From contig CALFJE010000063.1 of assembly GCA_937877545.1 (NCBI GenBank), positions 13,209 through 77,208 of the forward strand: 64,000 nucleotides of DNA. Reading direction: 5' to 3'. Shown piece by piece: positions 1 to 8,332 of the stretch (position 1 is the stretch's first letter; each line of letters starts with the position of its first letter). The DNA comes from an uncultured Selenomonadales bacterium (GTDB lineage: Bacteria > Bacillota > Negativicutes > Selenomonadales > Selenomonadaceae). A program made the translations under genes and the position numbers. Under the pieces are notes generated by a model. It saw only the letters and a list, made by a program, of their open reading frames with translations. It ran no database searches and had not been told where the DNA came from.

Positions 1-896
1 TTGAACGGCAGGGCATGCGCCTCGCTCATGTTCGTTATCTTGACTTCCGACAGCGGACCCCAACCTATTGCCTGCTCCAGCGTCTTGCCGACGTGGTCTG
101 TGTGTAAATGAATCTCAAGCCCGCCACGCGCCCGCTCCACGATTGAAAAACTGCTGAAGTCGCGCATCTGCCGTTCCAATTCGGGCAAGCTCGCCTTTGA
201 ATTCTTCACGCGCAGTCGCACACAATACGGGCGAACCAAATCGTTGCGCGGGTCGGGCATGTTTTTATGCGTCCCAAGCCCCAACGACAAACTCACCGCC
301 GGCGATACAAAATTCCCGTCCAGACCTTTGAGGCAACCCTTCAGAAAGCTCAGCATTATGCTCGCACCCGCGTCGTCCAATTCAAGCTCCTTGACCGAAG
401 TCTCGCCCGTCTGAATCGCCTTGAGCAAAATCTCCACAATCGGCATGCCGTCTCGCACCGCGTGATACGCGCCCTTCGCCACGGCTTTTGCCACGGTTAT
501 GAACGGTCGCTCCGGCTCTTCGGGGATAACCCGTTGCGCGTAAAGAATTCCGTATTGGAACGCCTTGCCGAACTCCGAGCCTGTCGCGTCGTATTTGCCG
601 GCAAGCCCCGCACTTATCCCGCGAAACATTTGCGCCAAGACGACGCCCGCATTGCCACGCGCCCCGAAGACCGCCGCCGTAGCTACGCGCCGCGACAAGC
701 CGCCTATGCTGTCGTCCTTTGCGTCGGCAAGCGGCATGACCGCCGCGCCCATCGTCCGCAAAATGTGCGTGCCCGCCAACGTTCCCGCGCCGCCCAAGCC
801 GTTTATCGTCTCGTATTCCAAAAGAAATTCGCTGTACGCACCGGCTACCATGCGCTTGAAGTCGCCGCCGGTTATCACCTCTCTGTTTCCCGTCAT
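1..896 (-). CDS. DAK2-domain, FakA/YloV-like protein (3' end missing)
   Basis: This gene reads leftward from ATG at 896, behind an AAGGCGGTG ribosome site, and runs off the window edge, giving about 298 residues. The DAK2 core is recognisable around residues 75-90 (GARGNAGVVLAQMFRG), and a later HLHTDHVGKTLEQA...ITNM segment matches the middle domain of FakA, the fatty-acid kinase subunit that works with a FakB carrier. The usual Mg/ATP-binding motif of the family, an NVFPVPDGDTGTN-type stretch near residue 35, is replaced by GLGGAGTLAGTH, so the acidic residues are missing. I therefore infer a kinase-dead or diverged relative. The family call is firm; activity is doubtful. Its divergent neighbour is the FtsA-like gene. 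Confidence 0.75.
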   Translation of the reverse strand, partial: MTGNREVITGGDFKRMVAGAYSEFLLEYETINGLGGAGTLAGTHILRTMGAAVMPLADAKDDSIGGLSRRVATAAVFGARGNAGVVLAQMFRGISAGLAGKYDATGSEFGKAFQYGILYAQRVIPEEPERPFITVAKAVAKGAYHAVRDGMPIVEILLKAIQTGETSVKELELDDAGASIMLSFLKGCLKGLDGNFVSPAVSLSLGLGTHKNMPDPRNDLVRPYCVRLRVKNSKASLPELERQMRDFSSFSIVERARGGLEIHLHTDHVGKTLEQAIGWGPLSEVKITNMSEAHALPF

Positions 897-918
897 ATCA
901 ACACCGCCTTTTTATCGG

Positions 919-992
919 TTAGGAACTAGGGACTAGGGCTAGGGACTAGGGAAAAGGTTTTTACTACTCCCTAATTCCTAATTCCTAATCCC
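919..992. repeat. Heptamer tandem-repeat tract (GGGACTA / AATTCCT types) with inverted halves
   Basis: Between two divergent genes lies a run of imperfect heptamers: four GGGACTA-like units, then AAAAGGTTTTTACTACT, then four CTAATTC/CTAATCC-like units that are roughly complementary to the first half. The whole tract can fold as a long imperfect hairpin. The same units recur at 55100-55150 and, in coding sequence, at 58180-58223. Confidence 0.7.
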
Positions 993-1059
993 TTTAAAGG
1001 ATAATCCCCTTAATTCGCGAAATAGGCGCAATAACCTTTATCGACAAGGAGAAAATTGT

Positions 1060-3438
1060 ATGACGGATAAAACGATTGACGCCCCCCGCGTCGACGCCGA
1101 AAAAACTCCTCGGCGCGGACGCCCCAAAAAACTCGATATGCCCGATAAACCCCGTCGCGGTCGCAAGAAAAATCCCTACAAGGACGACGGGCGCGAAAAA
1201 ATCTTTGCGCTCGACATCGGGACGCGTTCGGTTATCGGGATTGTTGCCGTGGAGGACGACGACGGGCAACTTAAAATAATCGCCACGCACCGCTTGGAGC
1301 ACACCAGCCGCGCCATGCTCGACGGGCAAATTCATGACGTGCCGCAAGTCGCCGAGGTTATAATCCGCGTCAAGAATTATTTGGCGGAGCAGGTCGGCGA
1401 ACTCAAAAGCGCGGCTATCGCGGCGGCGGGGCGTGCGCTCTATACCATGACCGCCGAGGCAAGCGTCGAAGTCAACGGCGTCATTACCGACGAGGTTCAA
1501 AATTCCTTGAACTTTTCCGCCGTCCAACTGGCTCAATCTCAACTCACCGCCGAGAAGAAAATCGACGCCAAAATTTATTATTGCGTTGGCTTCAGCATTA
1601 TCAGCTACGAACTGGACGGGATTCGGCTCAAAAGTTTAATCGGGCAACGCGGCAAGTTCGCCAAAGCAAAAGTTATCGCTACGTTCCTGCCGCGTCAAGT
1701 CGTCGACTCCATGCAGACCGCGCTGACTTATGCGGGGCTGGACGTTCGGGCTTTGACGCTGGAGCCTATCGCCGCGATAACCGTCCTGGTGCCGCCGAGT
1801 ATGCGCCATTTGAATATCGTCCTGGTTGACATCGGCGCGGGTACCTCCGACGTTGCCATTACCAAAAACGGCTCCGTCATTGCCTACGGCATGGTGCCGC
1901 TTGCCGGCGACGAGGTGACCGAGGCGATTTCCCAACGCTTCCTGCTCGACTTCAACGTAGCCGAGGAGATTAAGCGCAAGGCTACCAACGGCGAGGGCGC
2001 GACCTTTACCGACATCCTCGGACGCCCCTACACGCTCACGGCGGAGGAAATTCTTATGCCGATTAACGAACACGTCGGCATGATTGCAAACGCCATTGCC
2101 AAGACGATTCTTGAACTCAACGGCAACGAACCGCCGCAAGCTTTGCTTTTGGTCGGCGGCGGAGCTTTAAGCCCGAATCTCAATAAGCTCGTCGCCGAGG
2201 CTCTGAACATGCCGCTTGAATACGTAGCCGTCCGCAAGCCCGATAAGGTCGAAGGCATTAAAAATATCCCAGCCGCGTTGCAGTCGCCCGACGCCGCCAC
2301 GCCGCTGGGTATCCTCAAAGTTGCCTCGACCGATACGTTCCATTTCTTCAACGTCACGATTAACGGCATGGAGCAAAATCTCTTCCACTTCCGCGATTTG
2401 ACGGTCGGCGACGCGATTTTAAGCGCGGGCATTGATTATCGCAAGCTCAACGGCAAGCCGGGGTTGGGCGTCGTCATCACGCTCAACGGCGAAAAGGTTT
2501 CCTTCCCCGGCACCATGGGCACTTTCGCCAAGATAATCGTCAACGACAAGCCCGCGAGTTTGGATACGCCGCTGGAAAATAATTGCCGCATAGAAATTTC
2601 TGCGGGCGAGGACGGCATTACGCCGCAAGTGCGGATTGACGACGTTGTTGCGATTGAGCCGACGTTCGCGGTGACAGTCAACGGCAAAGATTTATCCGTC
2701 AAGCCGAAGCTCCTCGTCAATGAGGAAGTCAGTTTGCCGACGCGACTTTTGCAGGACGGCGATATTGTCGACACAAAGACGCGGCGCACTATCGGCGAGC
2801 TGTTAAGGTTGGCGGGCTATCCTCCTGCCGGCAAGAAGATTCACTACACGCTAAACGGAAACAAGGCGCATTACGTCTGCAAGCCCGATATTTTCTGCAA
2901 CGGCGACCGCGCCGAGACCTCCGACATTCCGCAAGCCGGCGACGCCATTGAATACGTTGCCAACGACGCGCTCAAGGTCAGTGCGATTATCAAGGACGAG
3001 AGCCGCGCCGCCGCCATTAAGATTATTTACAACGGCAAGGAATATTCGATACCGACAGCGACGAACGTCCTTTTGAGCGTCAACGGGCGCATTTCAAACG
3101 AGAATACGATTGTCGAGGACGGCGCGAATATCATTTACGAGCGCGAGGTCAAGGATACGGTCATGGTCAGCGACGCGCTTCTTGCCGTGAACTTCAAGCC
3201 GCCCCCCGCCAAAAGCCGCGTGAGTTTCGAGATTAAGATTAACGGCTTGCCCGCCGATTTTGCCGCACCCGTCAAGAGCGGCGACAATCTGGAGGTCATT
3301 TTGAAGACGCCCGACGGTTTGGAGTTCAAGCCGCTCGACGATTTGGAGACGCCCGTCCGCAACGAAAACCTCTTGACGCCTGCGCAGAAGAACCCCGATA
3401 AGAAATTTTCTATCAGCGACTTTATCCGCACGGATTAA
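1060..3438 (+). CDS. FtsA-like cell-division ATPase with long C-terminal extension
   Basis: The 792-residue product starts at ATG 1060, behind AAGGAG. Residues 1-45 are very basic, with two AT-hook-like cores (RRGRPKK, RRGRKK). An actin/FtsA fold follows: phosphate-1 loop ALDIGTRSVIG near residue 50, an SHS2-like insert, DIGAGTSDVAI near residue 258 and LLVGGGALSPN near 365. FtsA anchors FtsZ to the membrane, and an ftsZ gene lies at 27786. The last 300 residues hold repeated beta-rich units with recurring VNG/NGK turns that look beta-grasp-like, making the protein almost twice the usual FtsA length (about 420). It has no visible C-terminal amphipathic helix. Similar long FtsA-domain proteins are typical of Negativicutes (recalled, not checked). 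The first GT8 gene follows 11 bp later, probably in the same operon. Confidence 0.8.
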   Translation: MTDKTIDAPRVDAEKTPRRGRPKKLDMPDKPRRGRKKNPYKDDGREKIFALDIGTRSVIGIVAVEDDDGQLKIIATHRLEHTSRAMLDGQIHDVPQVAEVIIRVKNYLAEQVGELKSAAIAAAGRALYTMTAEASVEVNGVITDEVQNSLNFSAVQLAQSQLTAEKKIDAKIYYCVGFSIISYELDGIRLKSLIGQRGKFAKAKVIATFLPRQVVDSMQTALTYAGLDVRALTLEPIAAITVLVPPSMRHLNIVLVDIGAGTSDVAITKNGSVIAYGMVPLAGDEVTEAISQRFLLDFNVAEEIKRKATNGEGATFTDILGRPYTLTAEEILMPINEHVGMIANAIAKTILELNGNEPPQALLLVGGGALSPNLNKLVAEALNMPLEYVAVRKPDKVEGIKNIPAALQSPDAATPLGILKVASTDTFHFFNVTINGMEQNLFHFRDLTVGDAILSAGIDYRKLNGKPGLGVVITLNGEKVSFPGTMGTFAKIIVNDKPASLDTPLENNCRIEISAGEDGITPQVRIDDVVAIEPTFAVTVNGKDLSVKPKLLVNEEVSLPTRLLQDGDIVDTKTRRTIGELLRLAGYPPAGKKIHYTLNGNKAHYVCKPDIFCNGDRAETSDIPQAGDAIEYVANDALKVSAIIKDESRAAAIKIIYNGKEYSIPTATNVLLSVNGRISNENTIVEDGANIIYEREVKDTVMVSDALLAVNFKPPPAKSRVSFEIKINGLPADFAAPVKSGDNLEVILKTPDGLEFKPLDDLETPVRNENLLTPAQKNPDKKFSISDFIRTD

Positions 3439-3449
3439 GGAGTGATTTG

Positions 3450-4694
3450 ATGATTCACGTTTGCCTCGCGTTACACGATAAGACGGGGCGTTATTCCAAA
3501 TTCGCGGGCACGACCATGCTTTCAATCTTTGCCAACACCAAATCCGACGTGACGATTCACCTCCTCTGCGACGACACCTTGACGCCCGACAATCGCGACA
3601 AATTCATTCAAACAGCTAAGCGTCACCGTCAACGCGTGAAGTTTTATAACGTGGCGGAAATCTGCGCGGAGGCATTGGCAAGGTTGCGGAGCGGCTTATC
3701 CGAGACGTTCAAGGCTCAATACAGCGACGCGGCGATTTATCGTTTCCTTATCCCGCAAATCTTTCCTACGAACCTCGGCAAAATCATTTACCTCGACGCG
3801 GATATTATCGTCAATCTGGACATTGCGGAGCTGTGGCGCGTGGAGCTTGCCGATAAGCCGCTTGCCGCTCTGCCCGTCTTCATGCAGAATGCCGACGCTC
3901 AAACGGGGCTTGCTCGCGCAAAAAAAATGTTCGCCCTTTGCCGAGACGGTATCGTTGCGGCGAACGATTATTTTAATTCGGGCGTCCTGCTCATGAACTT
4001 GAACGCTTTCCGCGCAGAGGCTGAACTTACAGCCGACGCGATTAAGTTTATCGCCGCGCACCCCGAATATAAATTTTTCGACCAGGACGTTTTGAATTAC
4101 TGTTTTGCGTCGCGGGCGATTAAGTTGCCCGTCAAGTTCAATCGCGGCGTGCGCTACGAGCGATTGGAGGGTGACGGCAAACCTGCGCGGAAAATTTATC
4201 ATTACGTCGGGCAAAATCCGGCGTGGAGCTTCGGGCTTGATATGCGCGACGCGTTCAATCGGCTGTGGATGGAATATTTTATGCGGACGCCGTGGTTCGA
4301 CGTTGAATCAATGGGGCGGCTCTATGAGGGCGTCGAACGGCTTCACGTCGGGCTAAAAAGCGCAATGGCGAACATCTCGGCGATAGTGAGCGGCAAGACG
4401 CGGGCATTCTTTACATTGCCGGAAAACGCGGCGGCGACGCGGGAACTTTTTTCCGTCAAGGCGGACGAGGAGCTAATCCCGGCTGAATCGGAGGCGTCAC
4501 TTCAAAAACTGCTTGACGCCATGAACGTTTCACGCGGCAGGAAAGTATTCTTTATCGTGGTGCAGAACTTTCCGCTAAAAATATTAACGGAGGCGGGCTT
4601 TGTCCAAAATCGCGACTTCCTCGACGGCTTTGAATTCCTGTCGGAGGCGCAAGGCGTCCCGCTCAATTCGCACCAAATCCTAAAGGCAATGTAA
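3450..4694 (+). CDS. GT8 family glycosyltransferase, copy A
   Basis: This 414-residue retaining glycosyltransferase is of the LgtC/GspA type. I chose ATG 3450, which AAGGAG precedes; a TTG three bases upstream is possible. Family marks are the N-terminal strand with TGRYSKF, the metal/nucleotide-sugar motif YLDADIIVNLDIAELW near residue 112, FNSGVLLMNL near 170, FFDQDVLNYCF near 205 and KIYHYVG near 247. The last 110 residues form a second, family-specific domain. GT8 enzymes transfer hexoses from UDP-sugars to LPS, protein or cell-surface glycans; the acceptor is unknown here. From 3482 onward it is apparently base-identical to copy B, which begins 12 bp after its stop. Confidence 0.9.
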   Translation: MIHVCLALHDKTGRYSKFAGTTMLSIFANTKSDVTIHLLCDDTLTPDNRDKFIQTAKRHRQRVKFYNVAEICAEALARLRSGLSETFKAQYSDAAIYRFLIPQIFPTNLGKIIYLDADIIVNLDIAELWRVELADKPLAALPVFMQNADAQTGLARAKKMFALCRDGIVAANDYFNSGVLLMNLNAFRAEAELTADAIKFIAAHPEYKFFDQDVLNYCFASRAIKLPVKFNRGVRYERLEGDGKPARKIYHYVGQNPAWSFGLDMRDAFNRLWMEYFMRTPWFDVESMGRLYEGVERLHVGLKSAMANISAIVSGKTRAFFTLPENAAATRELFSVKADEELIPAESEASLQKLLDAMNVSRGRKVFFIVVQNFPLKILTEAGFVQNRDFLDGFEFLSEAQGVPLNSHQILKAM

Positions 4695-5969
4695 GGGGTG
4701 GTTGGATGATTCACGTTTGCTTAGCTCTGCACGACGCGACGGGGCGTTATTCCAAATTCGCGGGCACGACCATGCTTTCAATCTTTGCCAACACCAAATC
4801 CGACGTGACGATTCACCTCCTCTGCGACGACACCTTGACGCCCGACAATCGCGACAAATTCATTCAAACAGCTAAGCGTCACCGTCAACGCGTGAAGTTT
4901 TATAACGTGGCGGAAATCTGCGCGGAGGCATTGGCAAGGTTGCGGAGCGGCTTATCCGAGACGTTCAAGGCTCAATACAGCGACGCGGCGATTTATCGTT
5001 TCCTTATCCCGCAAATCTTTCCTACGAACCTCGGCAAAATCATTTACCTCGACGCGGATATTATCGTCAATCTGGACATTGCGGAGCTGTGGCGCGTGGA
5101 GCTTGCCGATAAGCCGCTTGCCGCTCTGCCCGTCTTCATGCAGAATGCCGACGCTCAAACGGGGCTTGCTCGCGCAAAAAAAATGTTCGCCCTTTGCCGA
5201 GACGGTATCGTTGCGGCGAACGATTATTTTAATTCGGGCGTCCTGCTCATGAACTTGAACGCTTTCCGCGCAGAGGCTGAACTTACAGCCGACGCGATTA
5301 AGTTTATCGCCGCGCACCCCGAATATAAATTTTTCGACCAGGACGTTTTGAATTACTGTTTTGCGTCGCGGGCGATTAAGTTGCCCGTCAAGTTCAATCG
5401 CGGCGTGCGCTACGAGCGATTGGAGGGTGACGGCAAACCTGCGCGGAAAATTTATCATTACGTCGGGCAAAATCCGGCGTGGAGCTTCGGGCTTGATATG
5501 CGCGACGCGTTCAATCGGCTGTGGATGGAATATTTTATGCGGACGCCGTGGTTCGACGTTGAATCAATGGGGCGGCTCTATGAGGGCGTCGAACGGCTTC
5601 ACGTCGGGCTAAAAAGCGCAATGGCGAACATCTCGGCGATAGTGAGCGGCAAGACGCGGGCATTCTTTACATTGCCGGAAAACGCGGCGGCGACGCGGGA
5701 ACTTTTTTCCGTCAAGGCGGACGAGGAGCTAATCCCGGCTGAATCGGAGGCGTCACTTCAAAAACTGCTTGACGCCATGAACGTTTCACGCGGCAGGAAA
5801 GTATTCTTTATCGTGGTGCAGAACTTTCCGCTAAAAATATTAACGGAGGCGGGCTTTGTCCAAAATCGCGACTTCCTCGACGGCTTTGAATTCCTGTCGG
5901 AGGCGCAAGGCGTCCCGCTCAATTCGCACCAAATCCTAAAGGCAATGTAAGGGGTGGTTGGATGATTCA
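3482..5969 (+). repeat. Tandem direct repeat, two units of about 1232 bp
   Basis: Unit 1 is 3482-4713 and unit 2 is 4738-5969, with an offset of 1256 bp. The units appear identical, and only 24 bp (4714-4737) of non-identical sequence separates them. The repeat includes the intergenic ribosome site and the first codons of the next copy, so recombination between units would delete or amplify exactly one gene and keep the frame. Confidence 0.9.
4706..5950 (+). CDS. GT8 family glycosyltransferase, copy B (near-identical to A)
   Basis: The 414-residue product differs from copy A only at residue 11 of the predicted protein (alanine for lysine), with a few silent changes in the first codons. ATG 4706 follows a GGGGTGG ribosome site that also precedes copy C. 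All GT8 motifs (YLDADIIVN, FNSGVLLMNL, KIYHYVG) are intact, so both copies should be active. The perfect downstream match implies a very recent tandem duplication or ongoing gene conversion; an assembly artefact is less likely because the first 24-30 bases differ. Confidence 0.9.
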   Translation: MIHVCLALHDATGRYSKFAGTTMLSIFANTKSDVTIHLLCDDTLTPDNRDKFIQTAKRHRQRVKFYNVAEICAEALARLRSGLSETFKAQYSDAAIYRFLIPQIFPTNLGKIIYLDADIIVNLDIAELWRVELADKPLAALPVFMQNADAQTGLARAKKMFALCRDGIVAANDYFNSGVLLMNLNAFRAEAELTADAIKFIAAHPEYKFFDQDVLNYCFASRAIKLPVKFNRGVRYERLEGDGKPARKIYHYVGQNPAWSFGLDMRDAFNRLWMEYFMRTPWFDVESMGRLYEGVERLHVGLKSAMANISAIVSGKTRAFFTLPENAAATRELFSVKADEELIPAESEASLQKLLDAMNVSRGRKVFFIVVQNFPLKILTEAGFVQNRDFLDGFEFLSEAQGVPLNSHQILKAM

Positions 5970-7164
5970 TGTTTGTTTTGCGCTCTACGACAAGACGGGG
6001 CGTTATTCAAAGTTCACGGGGACAACCATGCTCTCCATTTTTGAAAACACCAAATCGGACGTCACGATTCATATCCTTTGCGATAACACGCTCTCGGTCG
6101 AAAATCGCAACCGACTGATTCACGTGGCGGAAAAATATAATCAGCGCGTAGAATTTTACAACGTGGAGGAGCTTTGCGCGGATAAACTTGCCGAGATTAT
6201 CGCGTCGGTGCCCGCCATAAAGACAGCTAGGGTCAGCGTCGCGACCATGTATCGGTTCCTTATCCCGAAAATTTTTCCCGACCTCGACAAAATTATTTAC
6301 CTCGATTCGGATATTATCGTCAACATGGACATTGCGGAGTTGTGGCGGGTTGAACTCGGCGATAAACCTTTGGCGGCAGTCGTGGAGAGCGATAACGGCG
6401 TCGGCTCCGAAACGTGGTTCAATCTTTGTCGCGACGGCATTGTCAAGGCTGAGGATTATTTTAATGCGGGTGTCCTGCTTATGAATTTGGAGGCTTTCCG
6501 CGCCGAGGACGCCTTGATTCGCGATGGTTTAAAGTTTATCTCCGAGGATTCGCGGCGGGCTAAATACTTCGACCAAGACGCCTTGAATTGGTGCTTTTCG
6601 ACGCGCTTTGTAAAGTTGCCGAGGAAATTCAATCGCTTCACGCGTTGGGCGCAGGGCGAGCCGATTGGCGCGAGGATTTATCACTACACGGTTAATTACT
6701 TGCAACCCGACATGCGCGACGCGTTCAATCGGCTGTGGCTGGATTACTTTGCGCGGACGCCGTGGTTCGAGTCGGATTCTGTCGGGCGGCTCTGCAACAG
6801 TATCGGGCAAATTTACGGCGACATGCGCGGAGCGATGATACGGCTGACGGCGATGATTAGCGGCAAGACGCGAGTATTCGTCGTGCGCAAGGGCGACGCG
6901 GCGGCTATAAAAAAAATCTTCGCCGTTCGCGACGACGAGGACGTAATTATCTCCGACAAATACACGCCGCTCCAAGAGGTCTTTGAAACGCTGAACTCTT
7001 CGGGCGGCAAAAAGATTCTGTTCGTATGCGTGCCCGACTTCCCGTTTGTCAACTTCGAGAAATTGGGCTTCGTGCGCGGCAAAGATTTTATTAACTGCGT
7101 CGAACTTTTACCGGAAATTATCGGCGTGCCGCGCAGTTTCCATTGGGTTATCAAGGATATGTAA
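5962..7164 (+). CDS. GT8 family glycosyltransferase, copy C
   Basis: The 400-residue product shares the fold and motifs of copies A and B: YLDSDIIVNMDIAELW, FNAGVLLMNL, FDQDALNWCF and RIYHYTV. It is diverged in the acceptor-side region (residues 60-90 and 130-155), so acceptor or donor specificity may differ. ATG 5962 follows the shared GGGGTGG site 11 bp after copy B. Its last 95 residues (from VFVVRKGDAAA) are nearly the same as the tail of copy D and unlike those of A/B, which indicates mosaic exchange within the array. Confidence 0.9.
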   Translation: MIHVCFALYDKTGRYSKFTGTTMLSIFENTKSDVTIHILCDNTLSVENRNRLIHVAEKYNQRVEFYNVEELCADKLAEIIASVPAIKTARVSVATMYRFLIPKIFPDLDKIIYLDSDIIVNMDIAELWRVELGDKPLAAVVESDNGVGSETWFNLCRDGIVKAEDYFNAGVLLMNLEAFRAEDALIRDGLKFISEDSRRAKYFDQDALNWCFSTRFVKLPRKFNRFTRWAQGEPIGARIYHYTVNYLQPDMRDAFNRLWLDYFARTPWFESDSVGRLCNSIGQIYGDMRGAMIRLTAMISGKTRVFVVRKGDAAAIKKIFAVRDDEDVIISDKYTPLQEVFETLNSSGGKKILFVCVPDFPFVNFEKLGFVRGKDFINCVELLPEIIGVPRSFHWVIKDM

Positions 7165-7175
7165 GGAGTGATTTA

Positions 7176-8332
7176 ATGATTCACGTTTGCTTTGGCTTGC
7201 ACGACGCGACGGGGCATTATTCCAAATTCATGGGGACGACTATGTTGTCGCTTTTTGAAAATTGTAACACCACCCCTCCCGTCAACCACGGTGCACATTC
7301 TGCATGACAATACGTTGACGCCCGATAACCGCGAAAAGTTCATCTACCTGGCGGGGCGTTACGGTCAGCTTGTCAAATTTTATAACGTTGAGGAGCTTTG
7401 CGGGGATAAGGTCAAAGAGTTGCTTGATTTCATGTCAAACATACCCAATCTCCCGCAAAGTACCGCCACATGTTATCGATTTTTAATCCCGCAAATTTTT
7501 TACGACCTCAAAAAAATTGTTTACCTCGACTCGGACATCATCATCAATTTAGACATTGCGGAGTTGTGGCAAATTAAGCTCGGTAACAGACCGCTGGCGG
7601 TCGTCCCCGAAATGCAAAGTTACGTCCCGACCAATCCGCTACATTATCTTTGCCGCGAGGGTTTCGTTAAGGCAGAGGATTTCTTTAATGCCGGCATACT
7701 TGTTATGAATTTGGAAAGGCTCCGTCGCGAGGAAAAAATTTTGACGGAGGGCTTGCAATTCAATAAAGCGCACCCCGAATGCGACGGCAATGACCAATCG
7801 ATTTTGAATTATTGTTTCGCGACGCAGACCGTAAAGCTACCGCAGAAATTCAATGTGCTGGTCGAGTATGCTCGTATGAATAACGACTTCGCGACGGCGG
7901 ACAGAATTTGCCACTACATCACGTCTTCGCACGGCAGAGGCTACGGCTTGGACGCCGCCGACGCTTACAATCGGCTGTGGCTGAGTTATTTCGTCAAGAC
8001 GCCGTGGTTCGACGCGGAGACAATCGGGCGGCTCTACGCGGGTGTTCGTTGTGCGCAAGAGTGATGCGCCGGCTATAAAAAAAATCTTCGCCGTTCGTGA
8101 GGACGAGGAAGTAATTATCTCCGATAAATACTTACCGTTGCAAGAGGTCTTCGAGACGCTGAACTCTTCGGGCGGCAAAAAGATTCTGTTCGTATGCGTG
8201 CCCGCCTTCCCGTTCGTGAACTTTGAGAAATTGGGCTTCGTCCTCGGCAAAGACTTCGTGAACGGGCTGGAATTCCTGTCGGAGGCGCAAGGCGTGCCGT
8301 TCAACTCCTACCCGCTGGTTCAGGCAATGTGA
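7176..8332 (+). pseudogene. GT8 family glycosyltransferase, copy D, broken by frameshift and deletion
   Basis: The original start is ATG 7176 behind AAGGAG, giving MIHVCFGLHDATGHYSKF and on to SLFEN. Within a C-rich stretch at 7268-7287 (CACCCCTCCCGTC) the frame is lost and TGA follows near 7305; removing one C would restore it to STTVHILHDNTL. The GT8 core then runs in a second frame to 8064, with YLDSDIIINLDIAELW and FFNAGILVMNL. At about 8037 roughly 74 bp present in copy C are missing, which throws the C-terminal domain into a third frame (VFVVRKSDAPA to the stop at 8332). The tail resembles copy C and then copies A/B (FLSEAQGVP). Two independent lesions make a functional product unlikely, so it may serve as a donor of sequence. 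Confidence 0.85.
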
